From Actinomycetota bacterium (GTDB lineage: Bacteria > Actinomycetota > Actinomycetes > Mycobacteriales > Pseudonocardiaceae): 64,000 bases of DNA. Positions 9,079-16,815 of the stretch are shown in pieces; position 1 is the stretch's first letter; each line of letters begins with the position of its first letter. Below the pieces are notes generated by a model. The model worked only from the letters and a program-made list of their open reading frames with translations. It was not told the origin of the DNA and searched no databases. The position numbers and the translations under genes are program-made. The DNA is taken from the NCBI GenBank assembly GCA_021324675.1, contig JAJPIR010000238.1, positions 20,419 through 84,418 on the forward strand. Direction: 5' to 3'.

Positions 9079-9447
9079 ATGCCGTCGCAGGAAGCATGTG
9101 CAGAGGAATCCCAGCAAGCCCCCGCAGAGCAAGAATCCGGGTCCGCGGACAGCCTGCTGGAGATCCGGATCGGCCCGGTGCGGTGGGAAGTGCTGCGGTC
9201 CCTGGGATACTTCGGGGGCGCCGCAATTGCGGTAAGTGCTGGCTTGATCGATCCCCCGCTCGGGGTTTTCATCGCGGCGGTCCCGCTGATCAAGGTGTTG
9301 ACCAACTCAGCGCTGCCGGTGGTGGTGCGCGCCGTCGGAGAAATGCTGGAAGGTGCGGCCAAACCGATCGGCAGTGACGCCGAGGGTGTGGTCCGCCTCG
9401 AGGACCCGCAAAAGGCCCAGGGGCTCACTATCACCTGGTCGGGTTGA
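9079..9447 (+). CDS. Small membrane protein of unknown function
   Basis: I do not recognise this 122-residue protein. It has an acidic, disordered N-terminus (about 1-28), a segment LLEIRIGPVRWEVLRSLGYF, and then two likely membrane helices (about residues 45-62 and 64-80). A short soluble tail ends in ITWSG. AGGAGG sits 6-8 bases before ATG 9079, which supports it as a real gene. It stands alone between the regulator and an SDR gene. A GGGAC-TGTG-GTC sequence at 9011-9022 lies upstream. Confidence 0.65.
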   Translation: MPSQEACAEESQQAPAEQESGSADSLLEIRIGPVRWEVLRSLGYFGGAAIAVSAGLIDPPLGVFIAAVPLIKVLTNSALPVVVRAVGEMLEGAAKPIGSDAEGVVRLEDPQKAQGLTITWSG

Positions 9448-9638
9448 GGGGCCAGACCACTCCGGTGAACCGCGATCTTCTGTGGTGACGGCAGTTTTCT
9501 CCTCTTTCTTATCAGCCGATCGCGCGGGGGCAGCGGATCGCGCTCGGCGTCGCCCACCAGCCATCGGTCCCAGACTGACCAGGTCGTCTCCTGCACCAGA
9601 GTGCGTTCGCCGACTCCCGATATCGGGAAGTCCTTCGC

Positions 9639-10457
9639 ATGGAGAATGTGAGTAACACACCCGGCGACTTTCCTCGCACCGCGATCGTGACCGGATCTGA
9701 CTCCGGCATCGGAAGGGCAACCGCGGTGGCCTTGGCCAAGCTGGGGTGCGACGTCGGAATCACCTGGCACAGCGACGAGCAAGGAGCGAAATCAACTGCC
9801 GATGAGGTTCGTGCCGCCGGCCGGCGCGCCGAGGTCCGGCAGCTCGATCTCAGTGCGCTGCCCGGCGCCGCGAACGTCATCGACGACCTTGCCGACGCCC
9901 TGGGCGGCGTCGACATCCTGGTCAACAACGCGGGAACCGGTTCGTCGGCGCCGCTGGTGGACCTGGACTACGACACCTGGCGTGACGTGATCGCCACGGA
10001 TCTCGACGGCGCCTTTTTGTGCCTGCAGCGGGCAGCCCGGCGGATGATCGCTGGTGGGCGTGGCGGGCGGATCGTGAACGTCACCAGCGTCCACGAACAC
10101 CAACCCCGCGTCGGGCTGGCAGCCTACTGCGCGGCCAAAGGCGGATTGGGTTTGCTGACCAAGACCGCCGCGCTGGAACTGTCCGAACACCAGATCACGG
10201 TCAACTCCGTCGCGCCAGGCGAGGTGGCCACCCCGATGACCGGGCAGGAGGACGTTGATGTCCACCAGCAGCACCGCCCCGGCGTGCCGCTGGGCCGGCC
10301 CGGGGACGCCCGGGAGATCGCGGCGGTGGTCGCGTTCCTGTGCTCCCCTGCCGCGTCGTACGTCACCGGAGCGTCCTGGCCGGTGGACGGCGGCATGTTG
10401 CAGATGGGCCCGATGGCCGGCTCCCACCTTCGATCAGACGACTGGCGCCGACCCTGA
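9639..10457 (+). CDS. Short-chain dehydrogenase/reductase (SDR)
   Basis: The 272-residue Rossmann-fold enzyme has the cofactor motif TGSDSGIG (about 22-29), NNAG (about 100), the catalytic Ser in VNVTSVHEH (about 150) and YCAAKGG (about 165) giving the Tyr-x3-Lys pair, then the PG motif. It ends with a GGML-type strand. It would oxidise or reduce a small alcohol or ketone with NAD(P). The substrate is not predictable. ATG 9639 gives a normal N-terminus, with about 17 extra residues before the first strand. Four 13-base repeats and a palindromic repeat begin within 10-60 bases of its stop. Confidence 0.92.
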   Translation: MENVSNTPGDFPRTAIVTGSDSGIGRATAVALAKLGCDVGITWHSDEQGAKSTADEVRAAGRRAEVRQLDLSALPGAANVIDDLADALGGVDILVNNAGTGSSAPLVDLDYDTWRDVIATDLDGAFLCLQRAARRMIAGGRGGRIVNVTSVHEHQPRVGLAAYCAAKGGLGLLTKTAALELSEHQITVNSVAPGEVATPMTGQEDVDVHQQHRPGVPLGRPGDAREIAAVVAFLCSPAASYVTGASWPVDGGMLQMGPMAGSHLRSDDWRRP

Positions 10458-10465
10458 CGCGCCAT

Positions 10466-10517
10466 CCCTTCTCCCGCACCCTTCTCCCGCACCCTTCTCC
10501 CGCACCCTTCTCCCGCA
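10466..10517. repeat. Four tandem 13-base repeats
   Basis: The unit CCCTTCTCCCGCA occurs four times head to tail directly after the SDR stop, the last copy running into the palindromic repeat at 10515. Identical units suggest recent slippage. Confidence 0.9.
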
Positions 10518-10576
10518 GTCTGGATGCAGACTGCGGGAATTGGACGCCTGAAAACAGCAGTCTGCATCCAGACTGC
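10515..10576. repeat. Palindromic repeat family 1, copy 2
   Basis: The left arm GCAGTCTGGATGCAGACTGC is at 10515-10534 and the right arm GCAGTCTGCATCCAGACTGC at 10557-10576, with an AAAACA preceding the right arm as in copy 3. TCCCGCAG outside left and CTGCGGGA outside right extend the inverted repeat. It lies between the SDR gene and a gene-remnant zone. Confidence 0.9.
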
Positions 10577-10592
10577 GGGAGTCCGGACTCAT

Positions 10593-10634
10593 GCGTTCGG
10601 ACTCAGGCGTTCGGACTCAGGCGTTCGGACTCAG
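10593..10634. repeat. Three tandem 14-base repeats
   Basis: The unit GCGTTCGGACTCAG occurs three times without mismatch, next to palindromic repeat copy 2. The last unit overlaps the stop codon of the FAD-oxidoreductase remnant. Confidence 0.9.
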
Positions 10635-11028
10635 GCGGCGCCCGCGGTGAGGCTCGCGCCCTGGCGGCGCAGTTCGCGCTGGACCTGCTGTGCCGGTACG
10701 GCCGCGGGTGAACGACCGCTGGCGCTGGCCAGGGCAGCGCAGACGCCGGCGGCCTGCCCGGTTGCCGTCGCAATGGGCATGACCCGGTAGGAGGAATGGG
10801 CCACGTGGGTCCCGGAGATACACCGGCCGGCAACCAGGAGGCGGTCGGTATCGCGGGGGATCAGGCACCGCAAAGGGATTTCGTAAGCCTTGCCCAGCGG
10901 CACTCTCTTGAGGATCGTGCCGCTGCCCGCCGGGTCGTGGATGTCAACCGGGTACGCGCCGCGGGCAATGGCGTCAGGGAAGGAACGTGCGGCAAGAATG
11001 TCGTGGCCGGTGAGCTGGTACAGGCCGC
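10631..11028 (-). pseudogene. C-terminal fragment of FAD-dependent oxidoreductase
   Basis: About 132 residues starting GLYQLTGHDILAARSFPDA, then AYPVDIHDPAG, and ending with LLVAGRCISGTHVAHSSYRV, VMPIATATGQAAGVCAALA and a short tail. This is the C-terminal third of the PF12831-type FAD-dependent oxidoreductases, where GTHVA..S.R..P...TGQAAG is the conserved FAD-binding end. The N-terminal Rossmann domain and the substrate domain are absent. Upstream, the sequence changes in a different frame into a pyruvyl-transferase fragment at about 11026-11045, so this is a deletion or fusion scar and not an expressed enzyme. Confidence 0.8.
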
Positions 11029-11615
11029 ATGTCCGTGGTGAAGTCACTCGGCGTCAGCAGCAGCGCCGGGTCTGCCGTGACCGTGACCTCTCGGTCCAGG
11101 CCTGCCTTTTCGACCACCAGCCTGGACTCGTGGTCTTGGACCGTCAGATCCCGCACCCCGGCCAGGACCTTTCGGACGACGGCCCGCTCTTCTGGATCGT
11201 TGAGGGGTCCTGCCCCGACGGCATAGGCGAACACCGGGACACCGGCGTTGTGCGCCGCCTGAACCAGTGCGAGGTAGCGGTGCCCCTCACCGTCGTACAG
11301 CACGCCTCCGCCGCCCAAGATGAGCAGGTTCAACCGGGACACCGTGGCCAGCAGCTCGCATCGGCTGGCACCTTCCCAGCCCACGACCTCGGCCGCCTCC
11401 TGATGATGCTGCCGGGTGTGCTCTTCATTCCTGCTGAACACGATGATTTTCGCGTCCGGGCGAAGGTGGCCAAGGCAACCGATCACGCAGCGCAGGATTG
11501 CCTCATCTCCGATATTGAGACCGCCGTACGAACCAAGTACGCCGATACGGAAATCCGCGTCACCATCACAAGAACCCAACTTCGTGCGCGGTGACCAGCT
11601 TGTCAGATGTGCCAC
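11029..11615 (-). pseudogene. N-terminal fragment of polysaccharide pyruvyl transferase family protein
   Basis: About 190 residues contain IGVLGSYGGLNIGDEAILRC (about 24-43), LLILGGGGVLYDGEGHRY (about 97-114) and VTVTADPALLLTP at the end. These are the first-domain signatures of CsaB-like polysaccharide pyruvyl transferases, which normally have about 350-400 residues and use PEP to modify cell-surface sugars. The second domain is missing: the frame runs out at the junction with the FAD-oxidoreductase fragment and continues as junk to 10974. The fragment may still be translated from GTG 11615 but cannot be a complete enzyme. Confidence 0.78.
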
Positions 11616-11759
11616 AGAATGTTCCCGAGGCTTGATCGATCATCTCGACCACCGCGCGGCGGCGATGGCACAGTCTCCCTCATGGCGACCACTACCTGTG
11701 CGTTGTTTCCAGCACGCGCCAGCGCGACAACGTAGTCGTTCCGGGTATCCATCGGGGAG

Positions 11760-12160
11760 CTAGGCACCCGCCGGTACGCTTGCCCGCCAGCGTGATCGGC
11801 CACCGCCCAACGGCTCAACGGACTGCAGATGCGCCATGAACCGGTTGCGCCGGATAGGGCCGCGCCCGGGGCTGGCCAGCACGGCTCCGAGCATGCCGCG
11901 GTCAAACATGTCCCCCACCACCCGAGCCCACAGCCACAGGTGGGGCCGGCGCCTCGACTCGATCCCAACACCCGCCGCGAATTCCCTGCCCCACCGAGCC
12001 AGCGCATCACCGCCCGGCTCGTGGCGTGATCATTCACCCTGACCAGCCGATTCATCGCCCCCGGCGCCAGCAGTTGCGCGGCGCCCAGGCCCAAGCTGAA
12101 CAAGCCAAGCCCATCCACCAGCTGACGCGTGCTGTCGCTTTGACCACGGTTGCTCCCCTC
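11760..12160 (-). pseudogene. Frameshifted, deleted cyclase/SRPBCC membrane protein
   Basis: The first frame reads LVDGLGLFSLGLGAAQLLAP and MNRLVRVNDHATSRAVMRWL. It then loses frame near 11980-11998, and the second frame gives REFAAGVGIESRRRPHLWLW, VVGDMFDRGMLGAV and NRFMAHLQSVEPLGGGRSR before a stop. This resembles actinobacterial proteins with an N-terminal four-helix membrane part and a C-terminal SRPBCC (polyketide cyclase/dehydrase) domain. Two changes are visible: about two extra bases at the frameshift, and an internal deletion that joins the membrane part (ending VLASPGRG) directly to the FMAHLQSV motif of the SRPBCC domain. The rest of that domain is gone. Confidence 0.65.
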
Positions 12161-12394
12161 TTGTGGGGTTTCGATCGTCGCCCGTCCCAGGGTGCGGCGA
12201 GACAACAACAGCCGCGCCGACCCGCGACAACCATGGGAGAGCATTGATTCGTCCCGACAGGGCAGCCGGCTAGCCGCTGGTAACGGGTGAGGCGAGGCGC
12301 TACACCCGCTGGCCCTCTCACTCCACGCACCCCCACCACCGAACACCCAACCGGTCGTTGCCGCCGGTCACCGTTGGCCGGCCACAATCCCGGT

Positions 12395-12808
12395 GTGATC
12401 AGCTACACGACCGCCGTCGACGACCTGACGCCAGACCAGCTCGGCCGATTCTTCGCGGGCTGGCCCACGCCACCGAGTCGCCACCAGTTCGCCGCTGCCC
12501 TGCACGCCAGTTACCGCGCTGTGGTCGCCGTTGATTCCTCGACCGGGCATGCCGTCGGATTCATTACTGCCATCAGCGACGGCGTGCTCACCGCTTTCCT
12601 ACCGTGGCTGGAGGTGCTGCCTGACTACCAGGGACGTGGGATAGGTACGCAATTGCTCCTTCGCATGCTCAACGAACTTGATCACCTATACTCGGTGGAC
12701 CTGATTTGTGATGCCGCGCTCCGAAATTTCTATGAGCGCGGCGGCATGACTCCACTCCAGGGAATGGGACGACGCAACGTCGCCGCGCTCGACGGCGAAT
12801 CGACATAA
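12395..12808 (+). CDS. GNAT-family N-acetyltransferase
   Basis: From GTG 12395 the protein is 137 residues, the usual length for this family. Acetyl-CoA-binding motif A is LPDYQGRGIGTQLL (about residues 70-83, with the Q/R-x-x-G-x-G/A loop), preceded by the beta-4 strand LTAFLPWLEV. It ends with NFYERGGMTPLQGMGRRN, typical of small-molecule acetyltransferases. The acyl acceptor is unknown. Longer in-frame extensions upstream have low-complexity sequence and were not used. A permease remnant begins immediately after the stop. Confidence 0.88.
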   Translation: MISYTTAVDDLTPDQLGRFFAGWPTPPSRHQFAAALHASYRAVVAVDSSTGHAVGFITAISDGVLTAFLPWLEVLPDYQGRGIGTQLLLRMLNELDHLYSVDLICDAALRNFYERGGMTPLQGMGRRNVAALDGEST

Positions 12809-12811
12809 TCG

Positions 12812-13127
12812 ATCAAGCCGGATCACCGTCACCGATCCATCCGAGTTCGGAACTGAGTTGTACGTTTCGGGTGTCTATTGTGGCGACTACCGCGTTCTCC
12901 GCGCGGCCAGCCCTGCGGTCGCCAACGCGATTGCTGCTCTGCTGCGCGTCCGGGATAGCACCGGAATTCCGCCGCGCATCTATTTCGACTGGAGTGAGGG
13001 TGACCCCGCCCTCAACTTGCCGCAGTACCTGTTCTTCGGCGTCGGTGAAGTCGCCCCGGTTATCCGGGAAATCCTTCGTCGAGCCGAACCCGTTCGGGAC
13101 CGGCGACCCGTCATCCACGTCGCCTGA
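12812..13127 (+). pseudogene. C-terminal fragment of an APC-type amino-acid permease
   Basis: The frame reads ITVTDPSEFGTELYVSGVYC, ASPAVANAIAALLRVRDSTG, IYFDWSEGDPALNLPQYLFF and GVGEVAPVIREILRRAEPVR, ending PVIHVA. The pattern AVANAIAALL..RD.TG..P..YF.W.EG.P and GEVAPV.RE.LR.AEP....RP..HV matches the soluble tail of large actinobacterial APC transporters. No start codon with a ribosome site is present, and no membrane part precedes it because the GNAT gene ends right upstream. It is a remnant left when the rest of the gene was lost. The family assignment is from memory of the motif, without a search. Confidence 0.55.
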
Positions 13128-13152
13128 CCCCGCAACGGCACTCGGTGGAAGT

Positions 13153-13217
13153 GCCGTGAACTCGACGAGATCGACCCGCGGATAGCGTGGCGGCGTAGCT
13201 AGCGTCGAGTTCACGGC
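13153..13217. repeat. Inverted-repeat family 2, copy A
   Basis: The arms GCCGTGAACTCGAC (13153-13166) and GTCGAGTTCACGGC (13204-13217) are perfect inverses around a 37-base loop. GTAGCTAGC precedes the right arm, as in copy D. It lies between the convergent ends of the permease remnant and the transketolase gene, a terminator-like position. Confidence 0.9.
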
Positions 13218-13316
13218 CGCCGACACGCGCCGGTGCGCACCTCCAGTTCACGGCCGCCGACACGCGCCGGTGCACACCTCCAGTTCACGGCCGCCGACAC
13301 GCGCCGGTGCGCACCT
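13209..13316. repeat. Three tandem 37-base repeats
   Basis: The unit begins GTTCACGGCCGCCGACACGC and continues GCCGGTGCGCACCTCCA, starting at 13209, 13246 and 13283 with one or two mismatches. The first unit begins inside the right arm of inverted-repeat copy A, so the tandem array grew out of that element. There are no unique spacers, so it is not a CRISPR array. Confidence 0.92.
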
Positions 13317-13326
13317 CGTTGGCCCG

Positions 13327-15183
13327 TCACGACGCGGAGGTGACGGACTGCTGGCTGAGTAGTTCCCGCGCCGCAGTGGTGATGGCTTCGGCATCGATGC
13401 CGGCAGCGCGCAGTAGTTCGGCGGGCTTGCCGGACATGGGCATGTCACTGACAGCAAGCGTGCGGATGGGTGGACGTTGCGGGTGCATGGCCAGCGCGCT
13501 CAGCACCGCCTCACCGAGGCCCCCTTCGGGCCAGTGATCTTCGACCGTGATGATGCCGCTGGTCTGATCTGCAGCGCTGGCCAGGGTCGCGTCGTCGATG
13601 GGTTTGATCGAGTAGCAGTCGATGACCCGGGCCCGGATGCCCTCGGCGGCGAGGGCGTCGGCGGCCTTGTCGGCTTCGGTGACGGTGATCCCGCAGGCCA
13701 CGACAGTCAGATGATCGTGGTCGGTGGCCCGGACCACCCGGCTGCCGCCGATGCGCACGTCCTCGTCAGCGGGGGTGCGCACCACGGTCTTGCCCCGCAG
13801 GGTGCGCAGGTAGGAAATGCCGCGACGATCAGCCATCTCCGCAACCAGCCGGGCCGTCTGGTTGGCGTCGGACGGGTGCAACACCGTGCTTGCATGCACT
13901 GCCCGCAGCGCTGCCATGTCCTCCAACGCCATCTGCGAGGGACCGTCCTCGCCGATGGATACCCCGGCGTGCGAGCCGCACAAGCACAGGTTGGCCCGGG
14001 ACACCGCGGCCATCCGGATAAAGTCGTACGCGCGGGTGAGAAAGGCGCCGAACGTGGAAGCGAAGGCGACCCAACCGCGGGCCTGCATGCCCACCGCCGC
14101 GGCCACCATCTGCTGCTCGGCGATGAACATCTCGAAATACCGATCCGGATGTGCCTGGGCGAACATTTCCGACATCGTGGAGTTGGACACCTCGCCGTCG
14201 AGGGCCACCACATCCCCCCGCTGACCGCCGAGCGCCGTCAGTGCCTTCCCGTAAGCCTCGCGGGTGGCGACCTGCTCATCCAGATTCCAGGTGGGCAGTT
14301 CAGCACCATCGGTCGGGAAGCAATGCATCTCGGCAGGCCCGCTCGGCGTGGCCACCTGCACGCTCAGCTGCCGCTCGCCACCGAGCTCGCTGATCGCTTC
14401 CTCCGGATCCGGCAGCGGTTTGCCGTGCTTGCCCGTCTGGTCCTCGACGGCCTTGACGCCATGCCCCTTTTTGGTACGGGCAAGGATCGCAGTGGGACGT
14501 CCAGTGATCGAGGTGGCTTCGCCGAACGCGGCATCGAGGGCTTCCACGTCGTGACCGTCGACAATGATCGGATGCCAGCCAAAGGCGCGGGCTCGCATTG
14601 CGTAACCGTCAAGATCCCAGCCGAGCATGGTCTGCCGGGTCTGGCCTAGCCGGTTGACATCGACGATCGCGGTGAGGTTGTCCAGCTGCGCCCACGCCGC
14701 GTATTGGAAGGCCTCCCACATGGAGCCCTCGGCCATCTCGGAATCCCCGCAGAGCACCCAGACCCGGTAGGGCAGCTGGTCCAGTTTCTTGCCGGTCAGT
14801 GCCACACCTACTCCGATGGGCAATCCCTGCCCCAACGAGCCGGTGGCCACGTCGGTCGGCGGGATCCGCGGGGTGGGATGACCCTCAAGCCGGCTACCGA
14901 AGGTGCGGTAGGTGAGCAGCTCGTCATCGGTGATCGCACCGGCAGCTTTCAGCATCGCGTAGTACAGCGGTGAGGCATGCCCCTTGGAAAAGATCAGATG
15001 GTCGTTACGCGGGTCGTCTAGCCGCTGGAAATCCAAGGTGAGATAGCCGTCGAGCAGCACCGCGATGATGTCGGCGGCGGACATCGAGGAGGTGGGGTGA
15101 CCTGATCCCGCCGCAGCGCTGGCGCGTACCGAGTCCACCCGCAGCTGCTGCGCTAGTTCCCGACGGAAGTCGCTATCCGGCAT
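13327..15183 (-). CDS. tkt: Transketolase, short (eukaryote/archaea-like) type
   Basis: At 618 residues it is shorter than the usual 660-700-residue bacterial TktA. The thiamine-diphosphate region shows SGHPTSSMSAADIIAVLL near the N-terminus, GSLGQGLPIGVG and the GDSEMAEGSMWEAF motif. The pyrimidine domain has SHAGVSIGEDGPSQMALEDM, which is closer to animal-type transketolases. It moves two-carbon units in the pentose-phosphate pathway. ATG 15183 has CAGGAG 7-8 bases upstream; the 31 extra residues further up are low-quality sequence. None of the usual tal-zwf-opcA partners is present, suggesting an accessory copy, possibly horizontally gained. Confidence 0.93.
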   Translation of the reverse strand: MPDSDFRRELAQQLRVDSVRASAAAGSGHPTSSMSAADIIAVLLDGYLTLDFQRLDDPRNDHLIFSKGHASPLYYAMLKAAGAITDDELLTYRTFGSRLEGHPTPRIPPTDVATGSLGQGLPIGVGVALTGKKLDQLPYRVWVLCGDSEMAEGSMWEAFQYAAWAQLDNLTAIVDVNRLGQTRQTMLGWDLDGYAMRARAFGWHPIIVDGHDVEALDAAFGEATSITGRPTAILARTKKGHGVKAVEDQTGKHGKPLPDPEEAISELGGERQLSVQVATPSGPAEMHCFPTDGAELPTWNLDEQVATREAYGKALTALGGQRGDVVALDGEVSNSTMSEMFAQAHPDRYFEMFIAEQQMVAAAVGMQARGWVAFASTFGAFLTRAYDFIRMAAVSRANLCLCGSHAGVSIGEDGPSQMALEDMAALRAVHASTVLHPSDANQTARLVAEMADRRGISYLRTLRGKTVVRTPADEDVRIGGSRVVRATDHDHLTVVACGITVTEADKAADALAAEGIRARVIDCYSIKPIDDATLASAADQTSGIITVEDHWPEGGLGEAVLSALAMHPQRPPIRTLAVSDMPMSGKPAELLRAAGIDAEAITTAARELLSQQSVTSAS

Positions 15184-15469
15184 ATCAACTCCTGGCCCAA
15201 ACACGCGATGCGGCCAGCCGCACCAGCCACCGCGCCGAATGTGTCGTCCACAGCGGGTACCCCCAGCAATCGCCAAGAAACTCCGTCAAGAAATATTCAG
15301 CCGTCTGAATTTGCTGGCATACCGCCCTGGTCTGGCAGGTTGACTTGTGGCGTCGATATCCGTACCGCGCGGCCGAGTCACGGGGCTGTGGTCGTGGATT
15401 AGCGTCCAGACCTGGATCGACGGCTGACCGCCACCGTCGACGCCATCGCGACGATCCCGATAGGTCCGG
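15184..15469. other. Intergenic region, no gene seen
   Basis: About 285 bases between the transketolase start and the DJ-1 remnant. It includes an AT-richer stretch near 15280-15310 that could be the transketolase promoter. No reading frame with recognisable content was found. Confidence 0.4.
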
Positions 15470-15799
15470 ACCTTCTGCAGGCAGGGTGTCGAGGTAGATA
15501 TCGCCACGCCGAACGGGGTGCGACCCACCGTCGACCAGGTGAGTCTGGACCCGCAGAGGCTAGGCGACACCGGCAAGGCCACCGATCTTCGCAGCTACCT
15601 CGACTCCAACGTCGCTGTGCTGGGGCGGCCGATGGCGGTGGAGCGTCTCGCAGGCAACGCCACCGCGTACGACGCCATCTACATTTCCGGCGGTCACGGG
15701 CCCATGGAGGATCTTTCCCGCTGCGCACCACTGGGCAAGATCATCACCGAGTTGCACGATGCGGGTCGCACTCTCGGCGAACTCGAGGTCCGAACGTAA
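15470..15799 (+). pseudogene. Fragment of a DJ-1/PfpI-family (Hsp31-like) protein
   Basis: The frame reads GVEVDIATPNGVRPTVDQVS, LDPQRLG, YDAIYISGGHGPMEDLSRC and LGKIITELHDAGRTLGELEV, then a stop. The SGGHGPM..L strand-loop and the VDIATPNG.P..VD..SLDP motif are typical of class I glutamine-amidotransferase-like DJ-1/Hsp31 proteins of about 220-230 residues. The first strand is lost, as is everything after the GGHG domain, including the nucleophile-elbow Cys. It is therefore an internal fragment. It starts without a usable ribosome site. Confidence 0.7.
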
Positions 15800-16084
15800 T
15801 CAGAGCTCGTTGCTTGACGTCGAGCGTCCCGATGCGTGTTGATCGCGTTGGTCTACCGATGGCGACAGAATTCGTCGCCGAAGGCACACAAAACATGATC
15901 GCATGTGGAACCTCTGAGATTGATTGGAAGGACGCCTCACATACCCGAACCAGCGGGAGATCACGTGGGTATCTGATACGAACAGTCCTTGGCGCAGCAC
16001 ACCACGCCGCCCCGGCCGGAGCTGGGGGCGGCAGGGCCATTTGATTCCAGCATGCATCGCCGGCCATTTGCGCATTCACTAGAC

Positions 16085-16486
16085 TTAAGTTCCTTTTCGA
16101 GACACCGCGCTCTCCCTTTGCTCCAACCCGACTGCCGCGCGGAGTTCGTCGCAGTCACGGCGCAACATGGGATGCTCTCTGGCTAATTGATTCATCAAGT
16201 CGGATAGGCCATCAGCAATCGCGTTAAGCTTGTGCTGGGTAGCTTGATCCGCCCGCTTCTGCGCATTCTGCAACAGCGCCACAAGTAAAAACGTGATAAT
16301 GGTGGTGATCGTGTTAATGATCAGCTGCCAGGTGTCGATGTCGCGGAGCACGAACACCGATGGCGCCCAGAGCACTACAAGCAGAACACACAAGGTGAAA
16401 AACCAGGCCCGCGAAGCAGCATCGCTTGCCTTGGCGGCAAATCGGTCAAAAACGGATAAAGTGCCGGAGACATCCGAAGGCATCAT
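16085..16486 (-). CDS. Low-affinity iron permease-family membrane protein
   Basis: The 133-residue protein starts MMPSDVSGTLSVFDRFAAKA and has two membrane helices, AWFFTLCVLLVVLWAPSVFV and WQLIINTITTIITFLLVALL, then QNAQKRADQATQHKLNAIAD and a soluble tail. This is the bacterial half-size form of the Fet4-type iron permease family (PF04120). A role in ferrous or divalent-metal transport is assumed from the family name only; the bacterial versions are largely untested. The longer frame upstream to 16654 contains atypical sequence. ATG 16486 and ATG 16483 are equally possible. Confidence 0.82.
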   Translation of the reverse strand: MMPSDVSGTLSVFDRFAAKASDAASRAWFFTLCVLLVVLWAPSVFVLRDIDTWQLIINTITTIITFLLVALLQNAQKRADQATQHKLNAIADGLSDLMNQLAREHPMLRRDCDELRAAVGLEQRESAVSRKGT

Positions 16487-16605
16487 GGCACCATTGTGAC
16501 TTGCGACAACTCTCTTCTGCGGCCATGGGGCAGCAGATGATGGGAGACTCGAGACACCGATGTTGTGACCCGGTAGTGGGGAAGACTCAGGTGTGGGCCC
16601 GATCG

Positions 16606-16734
16606 GGCCGCCAAATTCAGGCGGCTTTGGTGCACAATGCGGAGACCGAGGCACAGCAGATCAGGGCCAAGATGCACGGCCACAAGGTCATTTTCCGGGG
16701 AGCCGTACGCAGCTGCGCAGAGCGGCAAGCTGCA
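16606..16734 (+). pseudogene. Fragment of a BON-domain protein
   Basis: About 43 residues include IQAALVHNAETEAQQIRAKM and HGHKVIFRGAVRSCAERQAA. The pattern I..ALVRNAE.DA..I...V.G.KV.L.G.VRSWAER..A is the last BON domain of stress-associated triple-BON proteins. The BON motif ends here, 5 bases before palindromic repeat copy 3. No start codon fits and the earlier BON repeats are missing. It is a remnant. Confidence 0.6.
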
Positions 16735-16738
16735 CCCC

Positions 16739-16800
16739 GCAGTCTGGATCCAGACTGCTGTTTAGGAGGCCTCGAAAACAGCAGTCTGCATCCAGACTGC
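16739..16800. repeat. Palindromic repeat family 1, copy 3
   Basis: The left arm GCAGTCTGGATCCAGACTGC with TGTTT and the right arm AAAACA plus GCAGTCTGCATCCAGACTGC form an inverted repeat of about 25 bases per arm, each arm being a near palindrome. The spacer is only about 12 bases. It separates the BON remnant from the thioredoxin-reductase remnant. Confidence 0.92.
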
Positions 16801-16815
16801 GGGAGTGGGGAGGGG

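Noticed and set aside
13209..13316. Possible CRISPR array
   Set aside because: Units are adjacent without unique spacers, only three copies exist and no cas genes are present.
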